NCBI GenBank assembly: GCA_963708775.1 | Contig: CAVPTI010000010.1 | Location: 434,001-498,000, forward strand | Origin: JAGVSR01 sp963708775 | GTDB lineage: Bacteria > Pseudomonadota > Alphaproteobacteria > Rhizobiales > Hyphomicrobiaceae | DNA: 64,000 nucleotides | Direction of reading: 5' to 3' | Shown here: positions 36,633-46,532 of the stretch, in pieces | How the letters are laid out: every line of letters starts with the position of its first letter | Position numbering within the stretch: the first letter of the stretch is position 1 | Program-made: the position numbers and the translations under genes | Notes under the pieces: generated by a model | The model's database searches: none | The model's input: the letters and a program-made list of their open reading frames with translations, nothing else | What the model was told of the DNA's origin: nothing

Positions 36633-38174
36633 ATGAACAGTATGGATCCCTCCACGAAGTTCACTCCAGATGACTTCCTCGTCGAGGCCGCGCCCGGTGT
36701 GGTGCGGCACGACGTGGACGCGGTGCGCCAGCCGAAGGCGAAGAAAGCCGCGGGGGCCGATGCTCAGGCCGGAAGCTGGGCCGCCAAGCCGAACATCTAT
36801 CCGAAACTGGCGCGCGGGACGTTCCGCAACGCCAAGTGGATCGTGATGCTCGTGACGCTTGGCATCTATTACGTGCTGCCCTGGATCCGCTTTGATCGCG
36901 GCGGCGGTCTGCCGGATCAATTCTTCCTGATCGATTTCGCCAATCAGCGTCTGCTGCTCGGGCCCCTCGAAATCTGGGCGCAGGAATTCTACTACGTCAC
37001 CGGGCTGCTGATCATCTCTGCGCTCGGCCTCTTTCTTGTCACCTCCGTGGCCGGCCGAGTTTGGTGCGGCTATGCCTGTCCGCAAACCGTGTGGACCGAT
37101 CTCATGATCGCAGTCGAGCGCTTCTGGCAAGGTGACCGCAACGCCCATATGCGGCTAGACCAATCGCCGTGGACGTTCGAAAAAATTTGGAAGAAGACCG
37201 CCACCCATATCACCTGGCTTTTGATCGGTCTGCTGACCGGCGGCGCGCTCGTCTTCTATTTCCGCGACGCCCCCACGCTCGCACAAGAACTGCTGACCGG
37301 CACCGCGCCGACAGTCGCTTATGTATTCGTCGGCATCTTCGCGCTCTCGACTTACTTGCTCGGCGGCATCGCCCGCGAGCAAGTCTGCATTTACATGTGC
37401 CCATGGCCCCGAATTCAAGGCGCCATGCTCGATCATGATAGTCTCTGGATTGCCTACCGCGATGTCCGCGGCGAACCGCGCGCCCCGCATAAAAAGGGCC
37501 AGGCCTGGGATGGCCGCGGTGATTGCGTTGACTGCAAAGCCTGCGTCGCCGTTTGCCCGATGGGGATCGATATCCGCAACGGACCACAACTCGAATGCAT
37601 CCAGTGCGGACTCTGCATCGATGCCTGCGATGACATCATGGATAAGGTCGGCCGTCCGCGCGGCCTGATCGCCTACACCACCGAACGTAATCAGGCGACA
37701 GCGACCACAGGACCGCGCGACGGCTTGCGCCTCATTCGGCCGCGCACCATCCTCTACTCTGTCGCAATCGCGATTGCCGCCGGTCTAATGGTCTGGGCAA
37801 TGCTGAGTCGCTCCAGCATCGATGTCAGCGTCCTGCCAGATCGCAATCCGCTGTTCGTGAAGCTTTCCGACGGCGGAATTCGCAACGGCTACACGGTGAA
37901 GCTCGTCAACAAGCATCAGGTCCCGCGCCGCTTCAAGATCGAGCTGACCGGCATCGACGGTCTGACGACAACCATTGTGGGTCACGACGACGCCACCGCT
38001 CCGATTGAAGTCGCCCCCTCGAACGTCAAGGCCCTGAAGGTGTTCGCCGCCCTGCCGCGCGAGAAGGCCAGAGCCCTGGCCTCAGATTCCGCGCCCGTGA
38101 CCCTCACAGTGACCGAAGTCGACGGCAATGCATCTTCAAGCCGTGATACAAGCTTCCGGAGCCCCGGCCCATGA
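36633..38174 (+). CDS. ccoG: cbb3 oxidase assembly protein, polyferredoxin
   Basis: A 513-residue membrane protein with about five helices and two [4Fe-4S] ferredoxin motifs, CVDCKACVAVCPMG and CIQCGLCIDACD, plus additional cysteines in WCGYACPQTVW and CIYMCPWPRIQ. CcoG reduces copper during assembly of the oxidase. The C-terminal periplasmic Ig-like domain (NGYTVKLVNKHQVPRRFKIE) is present. Its stop overlaps the start of ccoH (ATGA). Confidence 0.95.
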   Translation: MNSMDPSTKFTPDDFLVEAAPGVVRHDVDAVRQPKAKKAAGADAQAGSWAAKPNIYPKLARGTFRNAKWIVMLVTLGIYYVLPWIRFDRGGGLPDQFFLIDFANQRLLLGPLEIWAQEFYYVTGLLIISALGLFLVTSVAGRVWCGYACPQTVWTDLMIAVERFWQGDRNAHMRLDQSPWTFEKIWKKTATHITWLLIGLLTGGALVFYFRDAPTLAQELLTGTAPTVAYVFVGIFALSTYLLGGIAREQVCIYMCPWPRIQGAMLDHDSLWIAYRDVRGEPRAPHKKGQAWDGRGDCVDCKACVAVCPMGIDIRNGPQLECIQCGLCIDACDDIMDKVGRPRGLIAYTTERNQATATTGPRDGLRLIRPRTILYSVAIAIAAGLMVWAMLSRSSIDVSVLPDRNPLFVKLSDGGIRNGYTVKLVNKHQVPRRFKIELTGIDGLTTTIVGHDDATAPIEVAPSNVKALKVFAALPREKARALASDSAPVTLTVTEVDGNASSSRDTSFRSPGP

Positions 38175-38737
38175 CCGCAAACGCCACCACCGCCAGTGCC
38201 GGCCCGCTCAGTCTCACGCAATCTACAACCGGCGGACCCACCCTGAAAAAGCGCATGCCCAAGGAAATCACCGGCCGTCATGTCCTATTTACGATGCTCG
38301 GCTTCTTCGCCGTCATCATCGCCACCGACTCATGGCTGGTCTACAAAGCTGTCTCCACGTTCGGCGGCATTGAAACGCAGGATGCGTACCGCAAGGGCCT
38401 AGCCTACAACGATCGCATTGCCGAGGAACGTGCTCAAGCGGCGCTTGGCTGGACGAAGGATGCGCGGCTGGAGAACAACGACCTGCGCGTCAGCATCCGC
38501 GACAAAGATCAGAAAGGTGTCCGCAACCTGCAGATCACCGCGCTGCTCGGACGCCCTGCCACCAATTCCAATGATCGCATCCTCAAGCTCACCGAAATAG
38601 CGGCGGGCGAATACATGGCCACCGTCGGCACTCTGGAAGCCGGCAACTGGGTCGCCACCATGGAAGCCCGCGAAGCGCTGAGTGGCAGTGATCGCGTCGT
38701 TTACCAGTCGAAGGTACGTCTATGGAAGGCGCCGTAA
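38171..38737 (+). CDS. ccoH: cbb3 oxidase assembly protein FixH/CcoH
   Basis: A 188-residue protein with one N-terminal helix (FTMLGFFAVIIATDSWLVYKAV). The body carries the FixH features DAYRKGLAYNDRIAEERAQAALGW and GEYMATVGTLEAGNWVATMEA. It supports assembly of the oxidase subunits. The start overlaps the ccoG stop and the end overlaps ccoI by 16 bases, showing tight coupling. Confidence 0.92.
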   Translation: MTANATTASAGPLSLTQSTTGGPTLKKRMPKEITGRHVLFTMLGFFAVIIATDSWLVYKAVSTFGGIETQDAYRKGLAYNDRIAEERAQAALGWTKDARLENNDLRVSIRDKDQKGVRNLQITALLGRPATNSNDRILKLTEIAAGEYMATVGTLEAGNWVATMEAREALSGSDRVVYQSKVRLWKAP

Positions 38738-40948
38738 CGACGGCCGCAATCGACAACGTGGCCGCGGATGGGGCGGCTGTCGTTCCTGCGCGCGAAACGC
38801 AAGTTTTCACCGCACCCGAGATCATGTGCGGCGGCTGTCTGAAAACCATTGAGTCCACGCTTGCCGACACACCGGGCGTATTCAACGCTCGCGCCAATCT
38901 TAGCGCGCGTCGCGTCACTGTTACGTTCGATCCCGCCGTCACATCGCCTGAAATCGTCATCGCGGCCATAAAGGGCGCCGGCTTCTCGGCTGCGCCGCTC
39001 ATCGAAGGCCGCGACGAGGTCCACGCCGCCCGCGTCAGCGAACTGATGCCGCGCGTCGGCGTCGCCGGCTTTGCCGCCGCCAACATCATGCTGCTTTCGG
39101 TCTCCGTCTGGTCCGGCCACGCGTCGGACATGGACGACAGCATGAAGACGCTATTCCACTGGATTTCGGCACTCATCGCTCTCCCCGCGATCGCCTACGC
39201 CGGGCAGCCGTTCTTCAAGTCAGCCTATGCGGCCCTCAGCGCCCGCCGCCTCAACATGGACGTGCCGATTTCGCTCGGCATCACGCTCGCCACCGCGATG
39301 AGCTTCGTCCAGACCATGCGCGGCACCGATCAGGTCTATTTCGACGCGGCCGCGATGCTTGTCTTCTTCCTGCTCATCGGCCGCCTCCTGGATGAAAGCA
39401 TGCGCGCCCGCACGCGCAGCGCCGCCGAGAACTTGATGAGCCTTAAGGCGCTCACAGCCACGATCCTCGATAAAGACGGCTCGGTCCGCCAGATCCCCTC
39501 GCGCAATCTCGAGCCCGGCATGACGATGATCATTGCTGCCGGCGAACGCATTGCCGCCGATGGCATTGTCGTCGATGGCACGAGTGAGATCGACGAAAGC
39601 CTCATCACTGGCGAAACCCTGCCGAAGGCGGTCAGCCGCGGCACGCGCGTCCACGCCGGCACCCTCAATGCCGCCAGCCCCTTGCGCGTTGAAACCACCG
39701 CCACCGAAGACAACACCCTTCTGGCGGAACTCTCTCGTCTTATGCTCGCCGGCGAACAGACGCGCGGCCGCTACGTCCGGCTTGCTGATCGAGCAGCCCG
39801 CCTCTACGCCCCCGCCGTCCATCTGCTCGGCCTCTCGACGCTGATAGGCTGGCTCGTCACGGGCCACGGTTGGGAGGTGGCGCTCACAAACGCCATCGCG
39901 GTCCTCATCATCACCTGCCCCTGCGCTTTGGCGCTGGCCGTCCCCGCCGTCCAGGTCGCCGCCATCAGCCGCCTCTTCGGCCAGGGCGTTCTCGTGAAAG
40001 CCGCCGACGGGTTGGAGCGTCTCTCGGAAGTCGATACCATCGTCTTCGACAAAACAGGCACGCTCAGCCTCGGCGAACCTTCGCTTGCTCTCGACCAGCC
40101 GATCGACGCCGATGTTCTCGCTCGCGCCGCCGGCCTCGCGGTTATGAGCCGGCATCCCTACGCTCAGGCCATGGTGCGCGCCGCTCGCGCCCGTGGCATC
40201 GCTTTTGAGCCCCAGTTGGGCGTCACGGAAATCCCAGGCTCCGGCCTCTCGCTGGCCACGCCCGAAGGCGAAGAGCGACTGGGCTCGGCCCTCTTCACGG
40301 GAGTCACAGTCACCGACCCGCGCCAAGCTGCATCGCTGTGGTATGCGCGCCCGGGCCGCGCTGCCATTGGCTTCCGCTTCGAAGATCGTCTGCGCAGTGA
40401 TGCGCCCGAAACCATCGCAGCCCTGCAAGCCGCCGGCTACAACATTGAAATTCTATCCGGCGATCGCCCCGACGCCGTCGCCGATGCCGCCACCGCGCTT
40501 GGCGTCGCTCTCTTCAAGGGCGGGGTTCGCCCTGATGAGAAACTCGCGCGTCTCGCAGCCCTGAAGCAGCAAGGTCGCTCTCGCACTGATGGTCGGCGAC
40601 GGCCTGAATGACGCCCCCGCGCTCGCCGCTGGCCACGCCTCGATGTCACCGTCCGCCGCCGCCGACATCTCTCAAAACGCAGCCGATGCGGTGTTCCAGG
40701 GCGAAAAGCTCGGGGCCGTGGTCGAAACCCTGAAGGTCGCCCGCCGCGCGCATCGGATGGCGCTGGAAAACTTCGGCATCGCCATCCTCTACAACATTGC
40801 CTTCGTCCCCATGGCCGTTATGGGCTATGTTACGCCACTCCTCGCGGCGATCGCGATGTCCACCTCGTCGATCCTCGTGACCGGCAATGCACTGCGCCTG
40901 CGCTCGATGAAGCTGAAGCTCGACCGTGTCGCAGGCAAACAAGAGTAG
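38722..40948 (+). CDS. ccoI: Copper-transporting P-type ATPase for cbb3 oxidase, one frame break
   Basis: P1B ATPase that exports copper for maturation of CcoN. There is an N-terminal HMA domain with MCGGCLKTIE, then membrane helices, an actuator loop DESLITGETLPK, the CPC motif in IITCPCALALAVP, and the phosphorylation site VFDKTGTLSLGEP. The P-domain end is in a second frame: LMVGDGLNDAPALAAG, followed by the last helices. The break is at about 40578; one extra base explains it. Uncorrected, the ATPase would lack the conserved GDGxND and two helices, so it would be dead. Total corrected length is about 740 residues, as usual for FixI. Confidence 0.93.
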
Positions 40949-40954
40949 GCTTCG

Positions 40955-41131
40955 ATGACATCACTTGCCTGGCTCATTCCTGCCGCGTTGTTTCTTGGCC
41001 TCCTCGGTCTGGCAGCTTTTCTGTGGGCTCTGAAAAACGGTCAGTTCGAGGATCTCGAAGGTGCCGGCTGGCGCGCCATCGATGACGCCCCGCCTGGCCC
41101 GCAAGGCAAGTCCAAACCCGAGCCAGACTGA
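40955..41131 (+). CDS. ccoS: cbb3 oxidase maturation protein CcoS
   Basis: A 58-residue protein with one helix (LIPAALFLGLLGLAAFLWAL) followed by the family motif KNGQFEDLEGAGWRAIDD. CcoS is needed for cofactor insertion into the oxidase. It begins 6 bases after ccoI. Its stop codon lies in the first copy of a 17-bp tandem repeat that also contains the next gene's start. Confidence 0.93.
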   Translation: MTSLAWLIPAALFLGLLGLAAFLWALKNGQFEDLEGAGWRAIDDAPPGPQGKSKPEPD

Positions 41132-41159
41132 GTGTAATGGACGACTGAGTGTAATGGAC
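41126..41159 (+). repeat. Exact 17-bp tandem duplication at the ccoS stop
   Basis: GACTGAGTGTAATGGAC occurs at 41126-41142 and again at 41143-41159. Each copy holds a TGA stop and an ATG. The first ATG (41137) opens only a three-codon frame (MDD, stop); the second (41154) starts the TauE/SafE-like gene. The unit probably duplicated once. Confidence 0.9.
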
Positions 41160-41846
41160 GGCACCGAGATCACATTCCTGGGCGGCTTGGTGCTGGGTCT
41201 TGCAAGTACCCTGCACTGCAGCGCCATGTGCGGTGGGATCTCCTGCAGCGCCCTGCTCTCGCTCTCTCCGCAGTCTGGCTGGGATCGGGTCCGTTACGCC
41301 GTTCTTCTGAACCTCGGCCGCATCTTGGCCTACGCCGCGCTTGGCATTGCCGCCGCGCTCATCGGTTCGGCCATCATCAAGCCCGAGACGACGATGAACT
41401 ATCGCGTCTTGCAGTACATCGGCGCCGTGGTCCTCATGTGGACCGGACTATCGATGGCTGGAATGATGCCGCGCTTCGCTCTACTCGACGGCGCTATGAC
41501 ACGCCTCTCCGGTTCCGTCGCGACGATCACGCGGCCGCTACAAGGTACCGCCGCGGCTCCGCTTGCCTTGGGCGCCATCTGGGGTCTGAACCCCTGCCCG
41601 ATGGTCTACGCTGCCCTCTTCACGGCGACGCTCACCGCTTCTCCCTGGGGCGGCTTCTCTGTCATGGCCGGCTTCGGCCTGGGAACACTTCCCGGCGTGC
41701 TCGTCGCGGGTCTCGGCCTTGCATCCCTGCGGGGTATCGAAAAGAGCCGCGCGATCCAGATTGCTGCCGGCCTGATCATCGCAATCGTCGGGTTCGCCTC
41801 ACTCTATATTCCGGCCGCCCATATCGCCGCCTGGTGCCTGACCTGA
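41154..41846 (+). CDS. Sulfite exporter TauE/SafE-like (UreH-type) membrane protein of the cco operon
   Basis: A 230-residue protein with about six helices. The N-terminus has LASTLHCSAMCGGISC, a conserved cysteine-rich motif thought to bind copper, and a second site in GLNPCPMVYAALF. This UreH-like family commonly closes cbb3 oxidase assembly operons and is linked to copper delivery (known from context, not proven here). Start ATG 41154 is in the second copy of the tandem repeat. Confidence 0.85.
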   Translation: MDGTEITFLGGLVLGLASTLHCSAMCGGISCSALLSLSPQSGWDRVRYAVLLNLGRILAYAALGIAAALIGSAIIKPETTMNYRVLQYIGAVVLMWTGLSMAGMMPRFALLDGAMTRLSGSVATITRPLQGTAAAPLALGAIWGLNPCPMVYAALFTATLTASPWGGFSVMAGFGLGTLPGVLVAGLGLASLRGIEKSRAIQIAAGLIIAIVGFASLYIPAAHIAAWCLT

Positions 41847-41902
41847 ATGTGATGGCCACGGAGGGGGTGGAACTTATCCGTCGGCCCGACCATATTGCGT
41901 CC

Positions 41903-43393
41903 ATGGATGCTTCCCCGGCCTGCTGATCCCGTTCGACAACTCCTATGCCCGCCTGCCGGAGCGCTTCTACGCGCGCGTGCAACCGACCGCCGTTGCAACC
42001 CCCAGCCTGATCCGCGTCAACGAAGCCTTGGCACTTGAACTTGGCATCGATCCGCAAGCGCTGGCCTCGCCGGAAGGCGTCGCCGTCCTCGCCGGCAACC
42101 GCATCGCCGACGGCAGCGACCCCATCGCCATGGCCTACGCCGGACACCAGTTCGGGAACTTCGTCCCGCAACTGGGCGACGGCCGCGCCATCCTCATCGG
42201 TGAAGTCGTGGACACGATCAGGCACACGCCGCGACATACACTTGAAGGGTGCGGGACGTACTCCGTTCTCGCGTATGGGCGACGGCCGCGCTGCGCTGGG
42301 CCCTGTTTTGCGCGAATACATTGTCAGCGAGGCCTTCGCCGCGCTCGGTATTCCGACGACGCGGGCGCTGGCCGCCGTCATCACAGGCGAGTGGGTCTAT
42401 CGCGAAACGCCGCTCCCCGGTGCGATCCTCGCGCGTGTCGCATCCAGCCACATCCGCGTCGGCACGTTCCAGTTCTTCGCCGCCCGTAAGGACGCGGACG
42501 CCATCCGCACGCTGGCCGACTACACCATCGCCCGACACTATCCCGATCTCGCCGACAGCCCGGAAAAATACCGCGGGCTGCTGTCCGCGCTCGTGGCCCG
42601 GCAGGCAAACTTGATCGCCCAATGGATGCACGTCGGCTTCATCCACGGCGTCATGAACACCGACAACACCTCGGTCGCCGGCGAAACCATCGACTTCGGC
42701 CCCTGCGCCTTCATGGATACCTACCATCCCTCGACCGTCTTCTCGTCCATTGACCAGGGCGGCCGCTACGCCTTCGCCAATCAGCCGGCCATTGCCAACT
42801 GGAACCTCGTCCGCTTTGCCGAAACGCTGCTTCCCTTGCTCGGCGACACGCAAGAAGAAGCCGTCGCTGCCGCTCAAGAACGCATCGACGCCTTTGGCGC
42901 CCTGTTCCAAACGGCGATTGCCGACGGCTACGCGACGAAACTCGGTCTGACGAACCGGACGCCGGACGACATCGCTTTGATCCAGGATTTTCTAACCGTC
43001 ATGGCCAATGGAGAGGCCGACTTCACGCTCACCTTCCGCGCCCTCTCGGACGCAGCCGACACCACGGACAAGGAACGCGAACTACGCGCGCTCTTCACCG
43101 AAACAGCTCCGCTCGACGATTGGCTCGCCCGCTGGCGGCAGCGACTGGAAAAGGAATCGCGCCCTCCATCGGCAAATCGCCACTGCGATGCGCGCGGTGA
43201 ACCCAGTCATCATCCCGCGCAACCATCAGATCGAAGCGGCAATCAAAGCCGCCGTGTCGAGCAATGATCTCGGCCCATTCCACCGGCTTGTCGATGAACT
43301 CGCGCGGCCCTTCGACGACCGGTCTGGCATCGACGATCTGAAACTGCCGCCAAACCCGAAGAGGTTGTGCACGCGACCTTCTGCGGAACCTGA
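41903..43393 (+). CDS. selO: SelO-family (UPF0061/YdiU) protein AMPylator, four frame breaks
   Basis: A pseudokinase-fold enzyme that transfers AMP to proteins. Reassembled, it reads LLIPFDNSYARLPERFYARV, then MAYAGHQFGNFVPQLGDGRA, RRDIHLKGAGRTPFSRMGDG, HVGFIHGVMNTDNTSV with the catalytic-loop residues, TIDFGPCAFMDTYHPS, and finally NPVIIPRNHQIEAAI and ATFCGT. Frame breaks are at about 41914 (in CCCC), 42217, 43160 and 43347 (two missing and two extra bases), so no single open frame covers it. Start ATG at 41903 is an inference; the stop is 43391-43393. The gene ends four bases from the opposite-strand YiiX-like gene. The number of breaks is high, but each is a single base, and both ends are conserved. 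Confidence 0.85.
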
Positions 43394-43396
43394 TCC

Positions 43397-44833
43397 TCAG
43401 CCGCTCCTGGCAACCGCGCGGCGCCACTTGCGCGGAGCAACAAGGTAGCCAACGTGCCCACCACTGCGCCGGCGCACGTCTTCCAGAAAATCGAACACCT
43501 CTCGCGGATGCAGCGGCTTGCCCTCCGCTGCAATCCGCACCCGCTCCTGATGCTGGATCTCTTCCAGCAGCGGCTGCGCCGTCTTTTGCAGCATGACGAT
43601 CGTCGCAATCGTCCGCCGGGGCATATGCGGTGGAATGCGCGCAAACTGATTGGCAACGAGGTCCTGCACACGCCGCGATAGCTTGGTCGAGAAGCGTCCG
43701 AGCCATGCGATCAGCCGAATGCTGAAGTCCTCATGGAAGCGATAGCCATGGACCTCCATCCACTCGAATAGCTTCGTCATGATCATGTCTTGATGCCGGA
43801 CCTGCGCCGTAAACCGATAGTCCTGCCACTCGGCCACGACATCGAACGCTGGCTCGATTTCCAGATCACCGGGGGCGAACGACTCGTCAGCCGTCACGCC
43901 AATGCGCTTGTAGAACGCTTTGTTGGCTGCGCTGAACCGCGTGAGAAACGCCGGCAACCGCAGTTTGCCCTCGCTCGCGTCCTCATACGCAATCCTCACG
44001 AGCTTCGAACAGAACAGCCTGTTGGAGGGCCCCAGCCGCATGGAAAAATCATACAGGATCGGCGTGCCGCTTTCGAGCGACCGCTTCACATGATCATGGA
44101 TGAGTTTTGCAGCCCGCGCCGCTAGTTCCGGATCGCGGTGGCGGAACAGCACGGCGCGCGCGATCCCATGCTCGAGCACGCTTTTGAGCGGCTTGATGAC
44201 TGCGCCTTCTTCGATCAGCGCTTCGACGATCGAGCCGCGCCCCTGGTCATCCACATGCACGATCGCCGCGTGGCTGAATTGGCTGTCCACGTCACCGATC
44301 CGCGCAATCGCCGCGCTGTTGTTCTTCGTGCCGCGCATCAGGATGACATCGCCTGAGCGAAAGGCGAGCGACTGCCCGCTGTCGAAAGCCGGATGAACGA
44401 ACGTGTTGTAGGATTGCTCGCTGAACGCGCGATGCGCCGGATCCCCGTCGGCGGCGATCAGATAATCCCAGTGCACCTCGCCCGCCATGTCGGACGCATA
44501 TCGAAGGACCCGCAGCGTATCGCGCACCGCATGCTGTGCCTCGCGCGTCATCAGTCCGCGCGCATGCCAATCCGTAACCCGGTCGCGAATGATGCTGCGA
44601 ATAAGAAACATCTCGCTCATGACCAGCGGCGCCACCGCTTTGATGTCCGCGCGTGAATATCGAGCCAGATCGCGCTCATGCACGTCGTTGTAAATGCGCG
44701 AGACATTTCGGACGATGTCGTCCGATGTCGAAACCGGCGCCTCGGCGAGACCACGCAGCTCGGCCAGGTCACGAACGATCTCGTCTTCCATCAAAGCTGG
44801 CGCCACGTTACTTCCCCTACCCGTCCCGGCCAT
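43397..44833 (-). CDS. YaeF/YiiX-type permuted papain-like amidase (C92) with long extensions
   Basis: A 478-residue protein. The catalytic module is at about residues 165-300: LAFRSGDVILMRGTKNNSAA, SQFSHAAIVHVDDQGRGSIVEAL and LFCSKLVRIAYEDAS, with histidine (FSHA) and cysteine (FCSK) in the permuted NlpC/P60 order. Unlike the ~200-residue YiiX, it has about 160 residues before and 180 after the module, both helical. No clear signal peptide is seen, so it may act in the cytoplasm. The substrate is unknown, perhaps a lipid or peptide amide (inference). The start may be at the ATG 15 codons downstream (MEDEIVRDL). Confidence 0.8.
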   Translation of the reverse strand: MAGTGRGSNVAPALMEDEIVRDLAELRGLAEAPVSTSDDIVRNVSRIYNDVHERDLARYSRADIKAVAPLVMSEMFLIRSIIRDRVTDWHARGLMTREAQHAVRDTLRVLRYASDMAGEVHWDYLIAADGDPAHRAFSEQSYNTFVHPAFDSGQSLAFRSGDVILMRGTKNNSAAIARIGDVDSQFSHAAIVHVDDQGRGSIVEALIEEGAVIKPLKSVLEHGIARAVLFRHRDPELAARAAKLIHDHVKRSLESGTPILYDFSMRLGPSNRLFCSKLVRIAYEDASEGKLRLPAFLTRFSAANKAFYKRIGVTADESFAPGDLEIEPAFDVVAEWQDYRFTAQVRHQDMIMTKLFEWMEVHGYRFHEDFSIRLIAWLGRFSTKLSRRVQDLVANQFARIPPHMPRRTIATIVMLQKTAQPLLEEIQHQERVRIAAEGKPLHPREVFDFLEDVRRRSGGHVGYLVAPRKWRRAVARSG

Positions 44834-44902
44834 CGCATCTCGCGCGCGCTTCAGCCGGGCACATGTAAGTGCCCGCGCCTCACTCTGAAGGCAAGCAGGT
44901 CC

Positions 44903-46063
44903 TCAGGCGGCGCACCAGTCGGCGAGCTTATCCAAGAAATTGGAGCATTTTTCGAGCTCGGACGCCGCGATCCACTCGTTCGCCGTGTGCGCCTGCGCAA
45001 TATTACCCGGCCCGCAGACAACCGACGGCGCACCGGCATCCTGAAACAGTCCGGCCTCGGTCGCATAGGAAACAGCGAACGTCTCGTTCTGTCCCGCGAG
45101 CGCCAAGGCGAGCGCCACGGCTTCCGATCCCTCACGCGTGCCGAACGGTGGCACATAGTTCGTTCGCGTCATGGTGATGCCGGACTCGGGCGCCACGGCC
45201 CGCATCGCCGGCAGGCACTCCCGTTCGATGAAGGTGTTGACCCGCGTCTCTACGGCGGCGACATCGAGTCCCGGCATCGACCGGATCTCGAACCCGAAGC
45301 GGCACGACACGGGAACGATGTTTGATGCCGTGCCGCCCTGGATGGTCGTCACCTGCAATGTCGGATATGGCGGCTCGAACCTAGGATCGGGCGCACGCTT
45401 TGCAAAATCGGCTTCGATCCGGGCCAGCTCGCCGAGCACCATCCCAGCGTACGTGATTGCGTTGACGCCGAGATGCGCCATGCTTGAATGCGCCGCCCGC
45501 CCCAGGATATCGATTTGCCACCGCATCGGACCCTTGTGCGCATCGACGACGCGCATGTCTGTCGGCTCGCCCACGATGACGATGCGCGGCAACGGCAGCG
45601 TCGTCCCCATCTCGGCGATCATCGGCCGCACACCGATGCAGCCAACTTCCTCGTCGTAGGAAAAGGCGATGTGGATCGGCGTTCTCAAATTCGCAGATTT
45701 GAAGCGCGGCACGGCAGCGAGCACGCAGGCGAGAAACCCTTTCATGTCCGAGCTGCCGCGGCCGTAGTATCGCCCGTCTTTAAACGTCAGATCGAACGGG
45801 TCCGTCGCCCAATCTTGACCGTCCACGGGTACCACGTCGGTATGCCCGGAGAGCGCAATGCCCGGCACATCCTGCGGCCCGATGGTGGCGAATAGAGATA
45901 CCTTCTGCCCGTCTTCAGTGGGGACAAGGTAAGACGCGACGCCATGTCCGCGCAGATAATCCTCGACATAGAGGATCAGCGGAACATTGGTCTTGTGGCT
46001 TGTCGTATCGAAGCTGATGAGGCGTTCGAGAATATCAGCCACGGTGGCGCCGGAGCGCTGCAT
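44903..46063 (-). CDS. argE: Acetylornithine deacetylase
   Basis: M20-family zinc hydrolase removing acetate from N-acetylornithine in arginine synthesis. The 386-residue protein has GIALSGHTDVVPVDGQDW with the first zinc histidine and aspartate, GRGSSDMKGFLA, FSYDEEVGCIGVRP with the catalytic glutamates, and IVGEPTDMRVVDAHKG. The dimerisation lid is normal. The alternative is another ArgE/DapE-like deacylase. It shares the minus strand with apaG and metZ. Confidence 0.9.
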   Translation of the reverse strand: MQRSGATVADILERLISFDTTSHKTNVPLILYVEDYLRGHGVASYLVPTEDGQKVSLFATIGPQDVPGIALSGHTDVVPVDGQDWATDPFDLTFKDGRYYGRGSSDMKGFLACVLAAVPRFKSANLRTPIHIAFSYDEEVGCIGVRPMIAEMGTTLPLPRIVIVGEPTDMRVVDAHKGPMRWQIDILGRAAHSSMAHLGVNAITYAGMVLGELARIEADFAKRAPDPRFEPPYPTLQVTTIQGGTASNIVPVSCRFGFEIRSMPGLDVAAVETRVNTFIERECLPAMRAVAPESGITMTRTNYVPPFGTREGSEAVALALALAGQNETFAVSYATEAGLFQDAGAPSVVCGPGNIAQAHTANEWIAASELEKCSNFLDKLADWCAA

Positions 46064-46064
46064 A

Positions 46065-46520
46065 TCAGTTCACGCTTTTCACGGTGAAGGGGCTGTCGAG
46101 CGAAAAGGCCGGAACCGCCACATCGAACAATTTCCCACCGTCGCCTGACATCTGGTAGCTGCCGACCATGATACCGGAGGGTGTCGGCAGCGGACATCCC
46201 GATGTGTAGGTGAAGGACTGGCCTGGCTCGATCACCGGCGTCTGGCCAACAACTCCCGGTCCTCGAACTTCTTCGGTCCGTCCCGTCCCATCGGTGATGC
46301 GCCAGAACCGCGTTTTAAGCTGCACGGGCACGGATCCGTCGTTCTGAATCTCGATCGTGTAGCTCCAGAAATAGTATTCTTCTTCAGGCGACGATTGCTC
46401 GGCCTGATATTCCGGCACGACCCGTACGCGCACGTCATGGGTCGTCTTCTCGTATTGATAGTCACGGCTCACGGAAAGCGGTCCTTCAAATTTGCCCACG
46501 CCGAGTTTATGCGCCCGCAC
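46065..46520 (-). CDS. apaG: ApaG domain protein
   Basis: A 151-residue fibronectin-like beta-sandwich protein, associated with Co2+/Mg2+ tolerance and diadenosine tetraphosphate metabolism. The core reads YYFWSYTIEIQNDGSVPVQL, LKTRFWRITDGTGRTEEVRG, GVVGQTPVIEPGQSFTYTSG and PSGIMVGSYQM, all standard for the family. The first 20 residues are less conserved, so the true start may be downstream at a GTG. It is 12 bases after metZ and one base before argE, suggesting a common transcript. Confidence 0.93.
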   Translation of the reverse strand: MRAHKLGVGKFEGPLSVSRDYQYEKTTHDVRVRVVPEYQAEQSSPEEEYYFWSYTIEIQNDGSVPVQLKTRFWRITDGTGRTEEVRGPGVVGQTPVIEPGQSFTYTSGCPLPTPSGIMVGSYQMSGDGGKLFDVAVPAFSLDSPFTVKSVN

Positions 46521-46532
46521 GGTGCGGTCAAC

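Noticed and set aside
39220..40428. 402-codon minus-strand frame opposite ccoI
   Set aside because: Antisense shadow of the P-type ATPase; composition is low complexity and no family is recognisable.
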